From Chara braunii (lineage: Eukaryota > Streptophyta > Charophyceae > Charales > Characeae): 64,000 nt of DNA. The notes beneath the pieces are model-generated. The model made no database searches. It was not told the DNA's origin and saw only the letters and a list, made by a program, of their open reading frames with translations. Each line of letters begins with the position of its first letter. Within the stretch, counting starts at the first letter, position 1. The stretch lies in the NCBI GenBank assembly GCA_003427395.1, contig BFEA01000187.1:1597450-1661449 (forward strand). The letters are read 5' to 3'. This document shows positions 10,858 through 21,099 of this stretch, piece after piece. A program made the translations under genes and the position numbers.

Positions 10858-11602
10858 TCATTCGAAGTCTTCATCATCTTCATCGTAGTCGCTATCTTCT
10901 TCGGCATGTTCCGGGGTCGGTTTCGGTCGTACCGATCTAGTCGATCTCTGTATTCTCGGAGCTTCCTTCGAAGATTTCGGTAAAGGGACATTGATAGGAT
11001 CGTATGCCTTCAATAGTCTCCTAGTTACCAAACGCTTGATAGCTATATCTGTTTTCACGTATCCGATCTTTTCGTTCCTACACACTTTTTTCAACTCGTC
11101 AATAGTCAGTGTTTCAAGTAAATTGCGACATTCTGCTTCATACTTTTCACAGTCTCCAGGTCCACATCCTGCAGATACGTGTTTCATGCTTAGTGTCAGT
11201 CTCCCACTTGGTGCTAGAATCTTCGATGCTGATGGTAACTCTCCCACCTCGCTGCTCCTAATCTCCTCAATCCTGGATCTTGCTTCCGATCCTAACACCG
11301 GCCTAATACCCCTCGCATCCGCCATTAAACTCGTCCTTTGTCCTTTCATTGGTGTTGTTAATGGTGGGCTGCTTGCGATCTGCTTCTCCGGATCTCGTCT
11401 CCGTTTGCTGTTGATATTTATCCTTGCCGCTCGTCTTCGTAGTAGTAAGAGCTCGGTGTCTTCCTCCTCTTCTGAACTCGGTTGCATGACAATTTTTCTC
11501 CTTAGCCTCTCTTTCTCTTCTTCTACGGTTTCTCATTTGTCGTTGACTTTCATTTTCTTTTTCTCTTGTTTCTCGCTTCCTGATTTCTCGCCGCTTCCCC
11601 AT
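10858..11602 (-). pseudogene. Coiled coil and SAP-like segment of the Penelope-like element
   Basis: Two overlapping frames (11602-11303 and 11487-10858) make up this region. The first is a highly charged R/K/E helix. The second, of 209 residues, contains LTIDELKKVCRNEKIGYVKT followed by DIAIKRLVTRRLLKAYD. That helix-turn-helix spacing resembles a SAP (DNA-binding) domain, after which come an RSTRSVRPKP basic stretch and a very acidic end. The SAP assignment is a guess from the pattern. Frame changes on both sides show decay. Confidence 0.5.
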
Positions 11603-11886
11603 TCAACACGTATTAGTCGCAACAATCTTGCATCTCGTTCATCTTCATATTTTTTTTCGTTCTTTCAGTCATTCCAGCCTCCTCCTCTCGCGTTCCAGGC
11701 GCAACTTCTTTGCCTTCCTCTCTTGTTGCTCACTCACCTCCTGCTCCTTTCTTGCTCGTCTCTCGTCACCCAACTCCATAAAATATTCGCGTATCAGTTT
11801 CTCCGTATACGTTGGCCAACCTCGATTGGTCAGGTTGTCAGCTGATAAGCTTCACGGGTGCTCCTCTTGAGTTGTCGGCGCCCATC

Positions 11887-12297
11887 CTAGCCTAGGTCTT
11901 GGTGATGTGGCACGAAGATCACACCACACGTTTTTGCATCATGATATTTCTCGCATATGCTCGCGAAATGATCTGCCTCTCCGCATTTATAACATGTTTT
12001 CCCAAGCATGGGATGAACTCTAGCTGGTACGGGTGGTTGCCCACTGCTTCCACCCGTTCCCCCCGTACCACCCGAACCACTTCACTGACTCATTCTCCTC
12101 GCTAAATTGCACTTTGTTTGCCTCACACACTCTCTCAATCGCAATCGACTCGCAGTCTCCTTCACAACTTCCTCCTCGACAATGCCGTATCCGCCACCCA
12201 CTCCAGGTTTACTTCCTAGCAGGTTACGAAACCGATGAAAGCATTCAATATCATGCACATCATGATGAGCATCATGCCAATAGCATAACACAATCAA
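11887..12297 (-). pseudogene. ORF1-like protein with CCHC zinc knuckle
   Basis: The frame opens at the ATG at 12297, inside the upstream pseudo-LTR. It runs through a stop (TGA, about 12082-12084), then a Gly/Ser-rich linker, and reaches CYKCGEADHFASIC at 11953-11994, a perfect CX2CX4HX4C knuckle. A TAG at 11887 ends it. Such knuckles bind nucleic acid and are usual in Gag or ORF1 proteins. In a Penelope-like element it would help package the template, by analogy. Confidence 0.6.
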
Positions 12298-12690
12298 GAC
12301 AACTACTAATGGTTGTAAGCAACTTTAGCAAAGCAGAAACATTATCGTCCGTAGCATGAATGTTTCTCGTGACAATCGTCATGAAGAACAAAGTTAGGTG
12401 TCAGTGCGGATACCGCCGTCGCCGACCCAAACCCTTCCCTCTAACCTCCTCCCTTCTGCTACTGACTCCACGCACACGAAGTACGAAGGAGTCTAAACGA
12501 CACATTCAATCTATTAATACTTGTTCACATCTACATCAGAAAAGACTGTCCAAAGTTCTTGTTAGTTCTGTTACCCGCTCGAGATCGAGTTCTTACGACC
12601 GATAATACCGAAACTAAAACTGGTCCACAATGGCAAGGTTGGTCCCACCTCAGACGCAGGTTGAAAAAACCCATGTCGTCCTACTCTATC
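12243..12690 (-). repeat. Upstream pseudo-LTR of the Penelope-like element
   Basis: This is a direct repeat of 7446-7950, sharing long blocks such as GTAAGCAACTTTAGCAAAGC and GATACCGCCGTCGNCGACCC. It lies upstream of the coding region on the minus strand, and the first ATG of ORF1 falls within it. Confidence 0.7.
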
Positions 12691-13049
12691 AAAAAATAAA
12701 AATAAAAAATCCAGAGATAGAGGTTTCAAAAACGACACAATTTATTTTTCTGCATTTTTTACGTTTTGTTTTCTCTTTATTTCGGGACCTAACCAATTTT
12801 ATTATTTTTTGAACATTTTGTGATGAGTTTTTTATTATTTGAAGAACAGGTATATAAATTTTCGGGGCGTTTGGCTGTGCCAAAAAACAATGAAAAATCG
12901 CCAAAGATAGCCGTGTCGAAAATGGACTTGCACACTCACTTATTTTAATTCTCTAATTTCTCTTTTTATTTTTTCTTCTTAGTATTTATTTTCATATTTT
13001 ATGTTGATTTCAAATTTGGTAAGGAATTTGGATGTAATGCTCGGGCAAA
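12691..13049 (+). mobile_element. Split hAT-like element, part 2 of 3
   Basis: It continues the element begun at 7266 and shares CGCCAAAGATAGCCGTGTCG and CAAATTTGGTAAGGAATTTG with the related copies at 4508-5254 (reverse) and 5390-6028. It is cut at GGGCAAA, where the gypsy element is inserted. The uninterrupted relative at 5860-5880 reads AGGCAAATTTTATTTAG across the same point. Confidence 0.75.
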
Positions 13050-14380
13050 TGTTGCATGCATCCCCTGCACACGGGCCCCATTTAAGGGGCCCGACGGTTG
13101 CTGAGGTGCCCCCAGGCCGCGTACCTTCTAGCACGCGCTCTGGATGCCCACGACGGCCCTCTAGGCCCTAGGAAACACACTAGGTAGATAGGCTGTGGTT
13201 TTACTTACCGTTTTTTTGGTGTGTGTGTGTGTTGTCTTATTTTTGTCTGTTCAGGTGCCGTTTCGGACTTGCAACCCCAAGGCCGGACCTTGGGACTGGG
13301 TACACCGGAGGCAGGCCCGAAACGAGGCCAGGCGCACTTTGGCGCCAAACCAACAGGTACCGGCGTCGTTTCGGTCCTGCAGGACCCAAGACAACACCTT
13401 GGGCCAGGTGCACCGGTATAAAGCCGTTTTTAGGCCAGGCGCATTTCTGCGCCATGCCGCAGCAACAGCAAGGTCTGGACGTCCGGTAGGGACCCAGACC
13501 ACTTGGGCCGTTTTAGGCCACACAGCACCATGTAGGCCCAACGGCCCACCGCTACAAATAGCTGGGCAACGGCTGGGCCAGAAACAGTTCGAGTCGCTCA
13601 CTTCTGAGCGACATGCTGCTGGTTGGAGGCTGCGCTATGCTGCGCTGGGTAGCGGAGTAGGGAGTAGAGGTTAGAGGAGATAGGGAGTGGCGGAGGCCAT
13701 ACCTGCAATCGGCGAGCTTACCTGGCGCCATAGCTGGGCGCCACGCGGTACCTGCACACAGCAACGGACGAAGTCAGTTCAGTGACAGCTACCTGCAGGT
13801 GAGATAGCGAGGAGGGCTTCATCTTTTTCTCCCTCCTCTCTCTCTCTCTCTCACTCTCTCTCCTTCCTCCTTCTTATCTCTCCTTTTTCGACTCTGAGAG
13901 TGTGAGAGGTTATCAGGAGGGATTCAGGCAGAGGGTATGCTGGGCGCATTGCCCAAGATCTGATTCGACATTTTTGGGACAGACATTGATTGGACACTCG
14001 GCAAGGGGCTATTTTTTTCAGACTTCGCTATTGCGATTTTGGTCTACTCCCTCGCCTCCTTCCTCCTCGTTTCGTCCCTCCCCCATCTCTCATCCGTGGT
14101 ATCTCCCCATGTGTGTGTGCGCAGGAGGGACCTTTCTTCCATGTGTGCGGTCCCTCCTCCCTCTCTCACCGGTGTGGTGTGTGAGGGATGTCGGGTCAGT
14201 CCAGATCAGATCAGATCTTCTCTTTGAGTTTTCCGCTGCGCCACTTTGTGCCATCTCGTATGTATTCGGAATGTACATTGCTTGTTGATGCTACGCTGAC
14301 CTTGCATTGTCCATTTCAGTCATTTTCATCACATAGCGGGTCCTTGGCTCCCTCCGCATTGCTCCCCTGAGCATGCGTCA
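13050..14380 (+). repeat. 5' LTR of the gypsy element
   Basis: It pairs with 36010-37276. It contains a short CT run near 13835-13862 and a segment at about 13534-13636 that is missing from the 3' LTR. The end GAGCATGCGTCA is followed four bases later by the primer site. Open frames inside it are shadows. Confidence 0.88.
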
Positions 14381-14384
14381 GTGT

Positions 14385-14397
14385 TGGTATCGGAGCC
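14385..14397 (+). other. Primer-binding site, tRNA-iMet type
   Basis: TGGTATCGGAGCC lies four bases after the 5' LTR. The usual plant sequence complementary to the initiator tRNA-Met 3' end is TGGTATCAGAGCC, so there is one mismatch. It would prime minus-strand DNA synthesis. Confidence 0.85.
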
Positions 14398-14520
14398 TCG
14401 CGTGTGAATCAGGACGAACCTGATCTGATGCGAGCGCGGGACAACCCAAGAACGATTGGGTAAGTCAGGATTGATCGATCTATTGACCCTGGGTTAATCG
14501 ATTGATTGATTGATTAACCC

Positions 14521-14557
<37 letters not shown>

Positions 14558-15870
14558 AATTGATTGATTGATTGATTGATTGACTGATTGATTGATTGAC
14601 TGGTTGATTGATTAGGGCGCACTGATTAGTTTCCAAAATCGCAGATTCTGACGTAACTGCCGAATCAAAATTTTCTCTCCTCTGTGGATTTCGTTTTCCC
14701 GCTATTTTTTTCTTGAGGTAAATCGCAATAGCAGGATATCTGAAATTTTAGTTTCTGAACTCGAAATTCGATGTTGAAGAACCGGAATATTGCACCTTTC
14801 CGTTATTTCGAGAAATCCCGTGAATTTTTTTTAATTCGAATTTTTTTCTTGTTTCTGAAATTTGAAATTTCGCGCCAGAGAAGTCCAGAATTTTTTTGAA
14901 AAGTTTCGATTTTATACCATTACGAAAATTCTCGTTATTCCCAATTTTTTTTGAAATTCATTTTTCAATTCATTCTGAACTTCGTTTTCCATTTCCGAAA
15001 TTGTTTCTGAAATTCGTTTTGCACTTTTCAAAATTCGTTTTTCCCTGTCGAAATTATTTCTGAAATTCATTTTTCATTTCCGAAATTATTTCTGAAATTC
15101 GTTTTTCACTTTCTGAAATTCGTTTTTCACTTTCGAAATTACTTATGAAATTTATTTCCGACATTATTTCTGAAATTCGCTTTTCACTTTCTGCAATTCG
15201 AAATTATTTCTGAAATTTGTTTTTCATTTCCGAAATTATTTCTAAAATTCGTGTTTCACTTTTTGAAATTTGTTGTTCAATTCCGAATTTTTTTCAAAAA
15301 GTCGTTTTTCAATTTCGAAATTTTTTTGAAAATTCGTGTTTCAATTTCAAAAATAATTTTTTTTTTTTCTAAAATTCGTTTTTCTTTTCGGGAATTCCTC
15401 TTGCAAGCGTTCGTTTTCAAACGTCGCATACTCTCACCTACGATATTCCGAATATTCTTTTTGTTCTCGGAATTTTTTGGACTTGTCGGAACAGATATTT
15501 GTTTTCTGTTTTCGTAGTTATGTATCTCCATTTGATATTTTGATGCATTCGGCAGTGTGAAATTCGAAATTTGTGGCTCTTACTGCTGAGGGGATATATG
15601 GGGGGCCTACCGAACTTGCAAATTCGAAAAAAAAATTCTCTCTCGAAATTGTTGCAAGTTCCATTTATTTTTTTTTAATTAGTGGCTCCATATCTAGGTG
15701 ACCATCCGATTGCCCACTCCCCTTCTCTCCACCCCAACCCTTCATCCCTTCTCCGTCCTTCTTAACTGCCCATTCCTTGTCAGTTGCAGACCAGGTAAGA
15801 CCTCACTTAAGCAGGCCACGTCAGGGACCTGCAGCGCATGACCATACTTCCTTGCTCGCAGACAGCAGCG
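14398..15870 (+). other. Long untranslated leader of the gypsy element
   Basis: No coding sequence was found between primer site and gag. A (TGAT)n tract of roughly 140 bases occupies about 14490-14625. From about 14930 to 15400 a diverged repeat of 30-35 bp recurs many times, built on TTTCTGAAATTCGTTTTTCA alternating with CGAAATTATT. Polypyrimidine runs occur near 15355-15380 and 15668. Confidence 0.7.
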
Positions 15871-16274
15871 ATGGATCAGAAAGCAGGTGAGACTAACGAG
15901 GCCTACGAGGCACGGTTGGCGGCCATCACGGCCGAAACCAAGCAGCAAGCAGACGCAGCGGCAGTAGCACGGAAGAAGAAAGAAGCAGAGGCAGAGAGAC
16001 TACGTCTTCTGGCTGAAGAACAGCGGCAGAAGCACGCAGCAGCAGCAACCAAGGCCGCTGATAAAGAACGCAAGCGGCGGCGCGATATTATATTCAAGGA
16101 GGAAAGTGCATTACACACATAGGCTAAGGATTGGCATAGGGAGGTCGAGAATGTCTTGGAGATAGACGTAGGGACACTCAAGGCCGGCGCGCAGCAGCAC
16201 GTCTGTGCCTCAACCAGCTCCAGCACGACGCCACGTGAGACCATAATCAAGTTTGACGGGCTCCCGATCTTCTG
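15871..16274 (+). pseudogene. gag: Gag N-terminal part (gypsy element)
   Basis: I prefer the ATG at 15871 because it opens MDQKAGETNEAYEARL, followed by a long alanine, lysine and glutamate-rich helix (predicted coiled coil, about 55 residues). An in-frame TAG at 16120-16122 interrupts it; the same frame continues with AKDWHREVENVLEIDVGTLK and ends at GLPIFC, where the 8.8-kb insert begins. The next gag residues resume at 25111 in the same sense. The structural protein would form the particle. The function of this coiled coil is unknown. Confidence 0.7.
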
Positions 16275-17700
16275 TGACACTGTCGAGCGCATCGGTCCCG
16301 CACGGGGACCCTCCCGGTCGCGTCACGCAGAATTTGGCAGGACTTGTCGAGGAGAGCGTTTGCCGCTCCGGCCGAGTGCGCCAGCCGTACCTCTCGCGAG
16401 CCCCTATCACAGGACAGGGTCACGTGAGGCACCGCTTACCTCCACCTGCGGGAGCTGTCACCATCCCTTAGGTGGGCGTATCCCCGCCGAGCTACTGAAC
16501 TACATGCGAAAGTTTTTCGTATGCAATTGCAGAGGTAGCCCAGCCGAGGGCGTTTCTCGCTCGCTGTAGCATAGGGGGTACGCGCGGTCGAACGCCCAAA
16601 ATCGAACCCGCACGCTTACACCACAACACTCACACTTACCATGCATAACACATGGACACACACAAAACAACCACTACAAACAACACCACGACACAACAAT
16701 ACTCCTAGTCCATTCAGTATCCAACCCATAACTCTATGCAGCAAGGATCAGATAGGTATCGCGCGCTAGATTTCCTTATAAGTACCGAGCGAGCGCATGA
16801 CCTCCTCATATCAACCAGCCAGGCGGGCATACGCAAGCACTCGCGCTGATGGGGTACTATGTAGTACTCGTAGCCTCGCGGCCCTTGATAATCTCGAGGG
16901 TCGCGTTCGACGCTCAAGTGTCGGCTGACAGACGCTTTGAGGGGTAATCTCTCAACGCCAGACAACCACCATGTGCAGTTGAAGACCACACCCTCTTCTG
17001 CACCATGTGCAGAGGGGTTGAGTAGGCAGCTCCAAGCTGTCGTGGCGGTCAAATATCAAGGGGTTTGACTTTGATGGCTGCCACGGAGTACAACGTCCAA
17101 CCATAATAACTCTAAGAAGCAAAAAGGTCAAAGAAGATTTTTTTTCTCTTAGTGCAATACCTACTTAATCACTATGCGCGGCCTCAATGTGTCGGACGAA
17201 CACAAGAAACATGATATAAAAGTCATGAGATAGAAGACGATCACTCTCACAATCACGGTGTGGCTTCCTTCAAATATATATATACATATATAATCATACG
17301 CAAAACCAAGCCTGGACTTCAATTCACAGAACATACCTATAATTACATAAAAAATCCACATCAACAGAGCACACACTACACGATGTCAACTTCAACCATT
17401 CTTTGTGCTCACACCCTTTGCTTTAGCCATACAAGCCTCACTCTTTGCGCAACTCCCAAAATAAAGTACTCAGTATCTTTATTAAATGACCATTCAATTA
17501 AAGTCCGGGTAAGAACACAACCAATAAATCAAACCACACAGCTAAAGCCTTTTAGGTTGAGTGGCAAGAGTGAATTAGAATTGAGCCGGAAACCGACCTG
17601 TTATCAAAGGATAACAAAAGGTGATCCCTGTAGGATCAATTTGAAGATAGTCAAGCCTTGAATCAATATGAATAGCGGTGACCTGCAATGCAGCACATGC
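16275..17700. other. Non-coding start of the 8.8-kb insert
   Basis: GC-rich and compositionally mixed sequence with no convincing gene. The open frame at 16156-16569 is gag up to about 16274 and random afterwards. Around 16560-16620 a GGTTCGATTTT motif on the minus strand resembles a tRNA box B, but no box A accompanies it. Confidence 0.5.
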
Positions 17701-17704
17701 CAGT

Positions 17705-17723
17705 ACCCAAGCCATGCTTGGGT
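17705..17723. other. Perfect palindrome, 8-bp stem
   Basis: ACCCAAGC-CAT-GCTTGGGT: an 8-bp perfect stem with a three-base loop, some 660 bp before the hairpin array. Function unknown. Confidence 0.6.
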
Positions 17724-17779
17724 GATCAAGAAATAATCCTATCTTTCTAACTAACCTCTGATATCTATCTAAAAATACA

Positions 17780-17985
17780 TGAAATTTCGGCAGTATATCC
17801 CCTAAACAGGATGGATTTCCAAATTTTTCCTAGTTGAAAATACTCTAACTTTCTAAATTCTGCAAAATTTCGGCAGTGCTTCCCGTAGGAAAACTACCTT
17901 CCCATAATTTCTACAAGTCTAAAAATGACTAACTCTTTCGGATTTGTAGAAATTTTGGCAGCGCTTCCCGTAGGAAAAGTGGGTT
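17780..17985 (+). repeat. Three diverged direct repeats of about 83 bp
   Basis: The block AAATTTCGGCAG...TCCCGTAGGAAAA occurs at about 17780, 17867 and 17949. Each is preceded by a (TA)ACT(C)TTTCNNAATT(C)TG-type stretch. The third copy reads AAATTTTGGCAGCGCTTCCC. No reading frame is preserved. Confidence 0.65.
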
Positions 17986-18369
17986 ACCAAGATTTATACA
18001 AAGCTGAAAAAAATGCAAGATAAAACTTTACCTGGGACTAACTTCTGACACCTGCTTGATAACTTAGGCTCAATATTAGTCTGCATGCCCTCTNAGTGAG
18101 ACCATGAGCCAATGCTGATTCGAACCCTCAGCAGAGTCGGTCCTATCTCATCCCAAGCTTCCCTCCCATCATCCATTTTACCTACCTATGGCTCCAGCAC
18201 TGTGCGAGCATCTACAACAACTGCTCTATCAAAGAGAATACCCTAGAGATGACCTTCAAAAACATGCATAGGTGAGTGCAACATCTCTCACCAACCCTCT
18301 GTTTTTTTTCCAGGTCACATAGTTCGTTCAAAAACCCTCATTATTTCCTTTTTACCCTTCCTTACATAA

Positions 18370-19545
18370 GACATAGGGTCAGCCAACCCAACTTATGGAT
18401 GTGACTGACCTGCCAATTTATATGACTAGGCCACACCAACTTATGGTGTGACCAGTTTCCACAAAACGATCGACATAAGGCGTATGACCGGCCTCACCAA
18501 CTTATGGTGAGACTGGTCAGCCTGAACGTTCGGCATACACATAGAACTGAACCTCTTCCACTTCTGAGGGGCCAACCTCTGCCTAAACAACAACAAAAGG
18601 CATATGACCAAACATAACAACTCATGTTGTGCCTGACCAGCCCATACAATGACATATAGCATAAGACCAGGCTACCCAACTCATGAGTAGTCTAGCCCCG
18701 CCCAAACAACAACAAGCGCGTATGACCGAGCAGCCCGCAACTTATGCGTTTGCCGGCCTCCGCAACACAACTACATCAATAGATAAGTTTCACAATCAGA
18801 TTCTGTCTTCAGACGAGTGGCCAGGTCACCTCAACTCATGAGGATCCCCACCCAAACGTCATATATATTTAGAAAAGGAAAATAGTCAGACTTTATATAT
18901 TTCTCTGTTTCTGTGTTATCAAGGACATAGGACCAACTACCCAACTTATGGGTGAGTCAGCCTGCCCACAGTTACCACACCATTTTGTATTGTTCATCTT
19001 CTTTCCCTCTGCTTTGTCTGCTACCGGCTTATATGGCTGGATCTCCCAACTTATGGTGTCCAGCCTACCATGAATATACATAATAAATGATGTATCACTT
19101 TGTAAACTCTGATTTTCTTAGTGATGGCGGTTCATGACTTGACCACAGCAACTTATGGTGTGAATAGTCTCGCTTGGAATAATAAAGCATAAGACTGAGT
19201 CATACCAACTTATGGTGTGGTCAGCTTCCGCCTTGACAATTGACGTAAGGCGTATGACCGGGTCCCACCATCTCATGGTGAGACTGGCCAGCCTAAGCTT
19301 TCGGCATACCCAACGAACTGGACTACCTCAACTCATGAGGAGCCCAACCTTTGCCTGAACAAACGACGAAAGACATATGATCAGGCACAATAACTTATGT
19401 TGTCCCTGACCAGCTCATACAATTACATACAGCATAGGACTAGGCTATCCAACTTAGAGGTAGTCTAGCTTGTCAAATAACAAGTAAAACAAGTGCGAAA
19501 GACTGAGCAGCCCGCAACTTATGCGTTCGCCCAGCCTCCGCAACA
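18370..19545. repeat. Array of 17 short hairpins with constant loop and covarying stems
   Basis: Seventeen units are centred on a loop AACTTAT or AACTCAT (variants in units 4, 13 and 16). Loop starts: 18390, 18438, 18499, 18559, 18619, 18678, 18739, 18833, 18943, 19048, 19150, 19207, 19270, 19330, 19392, 19451, 19516. Each is flanked by complementary arms that differ between units: CACACC/GGTGTG, CTCACC/GGTGAG, ATAAC/GTTGT, CCTC/GAGG, CCCGC/GCG. A GACC-type word before and GGTC-type word after often extend the stem. Spacing is about 60 bp in units 2-7 and 12-17, which form two diverged copies of one six-hairpin block (about 18418-18770 and 19187-19545); in between it is about 100 bp. I know of no described family with this layout. 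Confidence 0.8.
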
Positions 19546-20160
19546 TATTTGACAGCTCTGTGTTTTCTGACTTCACACTGATAATCTTGATTAAACCAAT
19601 ACATATTTGTCAGTTTACTTTGCAAATTATTGTCACGAATTCAAACAAGCAAGAAAATACAGTTATCTTTTCCAGTCATACTTACAGTCACGTCAATAGC
19701 AATAGGATAATATAGTTTAGTGATAGGATCACACGCGTAAATCGAGGGTTATACCTGAGTGTTCCCTGCCTCCAGAACCCCACCTGGGCTCCAGCAGAGC
19801 TCCCGCAATCGGTGGGGCAACCTCCCACAGAGGCCTTGACGCGGACCTACGGGTTTCGATCCCGCCTGCCGCCTTCCTCTCGTAACCAAAAGACTAGACT
19901 GAGACTGAGAAGGGTAGAAGCAGGAGTAGACTCTCAGGTATAAGAGGGGGTCAAGTCAAGCTCACTGGAGAGGGCCTCGTTGTCTTGATACGCCTGAGGA
20001 CTCCGCAATGACAGCCAACTGACAGCTTGGTCAACGAGCTCAAACTGCCGAAGTAGCCCCTCCTTACGAACTCCCGACTCGCATCACCAACCCCCTACTC
20101 GTCCCGCCTGGCCACCTCCACCAACGCTCACTCCTCCAACCGCGGCCGCCGAGCAGCCCG
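19546..20160. other. Non-coding stretch after the hairpin array
   Basis: No coding sequence was recognised. A word GGGTTTCGATCCCG at 19851-19864 resembles a tRNA T-arm, but no tRNA can be folded around it. Confidence 0.5.
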
Positions 20161-20863
20161 AGACCACCAAGCGGTAGCGGTGCGCAACAGCATGCGGCGA
20201 TCAACCGAAGACAGCGGCTCGCTACCTCAAGCAACAGCAGTCTGCCACAGCAGGCATTTGCAGCAGCTTGCAGCGACACGCAGCATAATTAACAGCGACA
20301 GCGGCTGTTCATCAGTATGCAACAATGATTACCCTCAGCAACCACAACCCACTCTCAGCGATAACAGCCGTAACAGCCTTGCGGGGTCGCTGCAACGGCA
20401 ACCAAAGCCACTTTTGTACCGTCGTATAACCCTGCTGCAGCTGCAGCCTTCCAAAGAATAATCACCATACCACCACCGTACCAGCAGCCTATGACACACG
20501 CAACAGTGGTACACAGTGAAGGGCGTCGTGCTGCCCAGCAGCAGCACACAGCGAAAGGCACCGTGCTGCCCATCAACAGTACTCCAAACAACGCTCAATA
20601 CAGCGACAGTATCCCACCTGAGCCCGGCTCAGCAACAATCCGGAGTGCCGTAGTGGTCGTCGAGTATTTCAACAAGACGAATGGCCAGAAGCAGCTGCAG
20701 TCTAGGCCCAGCCCAAAGTTGGCCAACAGAACGCAGTAGCTCGGATTACCCGGCCCTTAGCAGCCAGCCCCAGCAAAAGTCCTCAGTGGGGAGCAGAGCC
20801 CCAAAGTGGCCATGCCAGGCCAAAGTACGCAGGCTATTCCCTGCCCCAAGATGTGAGTCGTAA
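20161..20863 (+). pseudogene. CAG/CAA-rich degenerate coding-like region
   Basis: The plus strand is rich in CAG, CAA and GCA triplets, giving Q/A-rich peptides such as RRAAQQQHTAKGTV and YNPAAAAAFQRIITIPP across several frames with stops. The composition suggests an eroded glutamine-rich protein, perhaps a retroelement gag. No domain is recognisable, and it could also be merely repetitive DNA. Confidence 0.35.
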
Positions 20864-20974
20864 CTCGAGAGGTACCAGTTAAGCTCTCGGAGTACAATCC
20901 GACCACGGTTTGTAACAGCAACAACAAACCGCAACCTCAACAACTTAGAGCAACTTTATTCACTCCTCATAATA

Positions 20975-21040
20975 GTATCTGGACTCAAGTTTGTGTCTGC
21001 TTTTCAACAGTTCAGTGGTGTTCCAACTAAGCTAGGCTCC
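20975..21040 (-). mobile_element. tRNA-derived SINE head (family S), copy 1
   Basis: On the minus strand CCTAGCTTAGTTGG (box A, 21023-21036) is followed by CACTGAACTGTTGAAAAGCAG and the box B-like AAACTTGAGTCC (20981-20992). The same order and spacing recur at 23385-23450, 24150-24215 and 63171-63240. Downstream body sequence is not conserved here. Confidence 0.65.
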
Positions 21041-21099
21041 TGATCTATTCATCTAGCCACCCTCACAAGCAGGTCCAAATTGAACCTTCATGCTATCAC

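Larger units (their letters stand above)
7446..12690 (-). mobile_element. Decayed Penelope-like element with N-terminal GIY-YIG, flanked by direct repeats
   Basis: Direct repeats of about 450-500 bp at 7446-7950 and 12243-12690 enclose a minus-strand coding region of about 4.3 kb. Domains in translation order are: CCHC knuckle, charged coiled coil, SAP-like segment, GIY-YIG endonuclease, then a reverse transcriptase of the Penelope type. Penelope-like elements commonly carry such 'pseudo-LTRs', the result of tandem insertion. Most have GIY-YIG after the RT; a permuted order with the nuclease first is known in the Chlamys and Hydra/Naiad groups. Several in-frame stops and frame changes show it is dead. 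It sits inside the hAT-like element that starts at 7266. Confidence 0.75.

Noticed and set aside
11303-12605. Plus-strand open frames rich in S, L and F across the Penelope-like element, including a 284-residue one (10991-11845)
   Set aside because: They are antisense shadows of the charged, K/R/E-rich minus-strand protein; the minus strand carries the recognisable domains.
13195-14370. Open frames inside the two gypsy LTRs that recur in both copies
   Set aside because: Their recurrence simply reflects LTR identity. They have no domain and conflict in three frames and two strands.
16560-16620. Possible tRNA on the minus strand with GGGTTCGATTTTGG
   Set aside because: There is a box B-like word only. 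No box A at the right distance and no T-stem or acceptor pairing could be found.
18370-19545. CRISPR array
   Set aside because: The conserved part is a short loop and the variable part is the complementary stems. There are no uniform repeats with unrelated spacers, and the context is eukaryotic.
19815-19875. Possible tRNA with GGGTTTCGATCCCG
   Set aside because: Only a short T-arm-like stem forms; no D-arm, anticodon arm or acceptor stem accompanies it.
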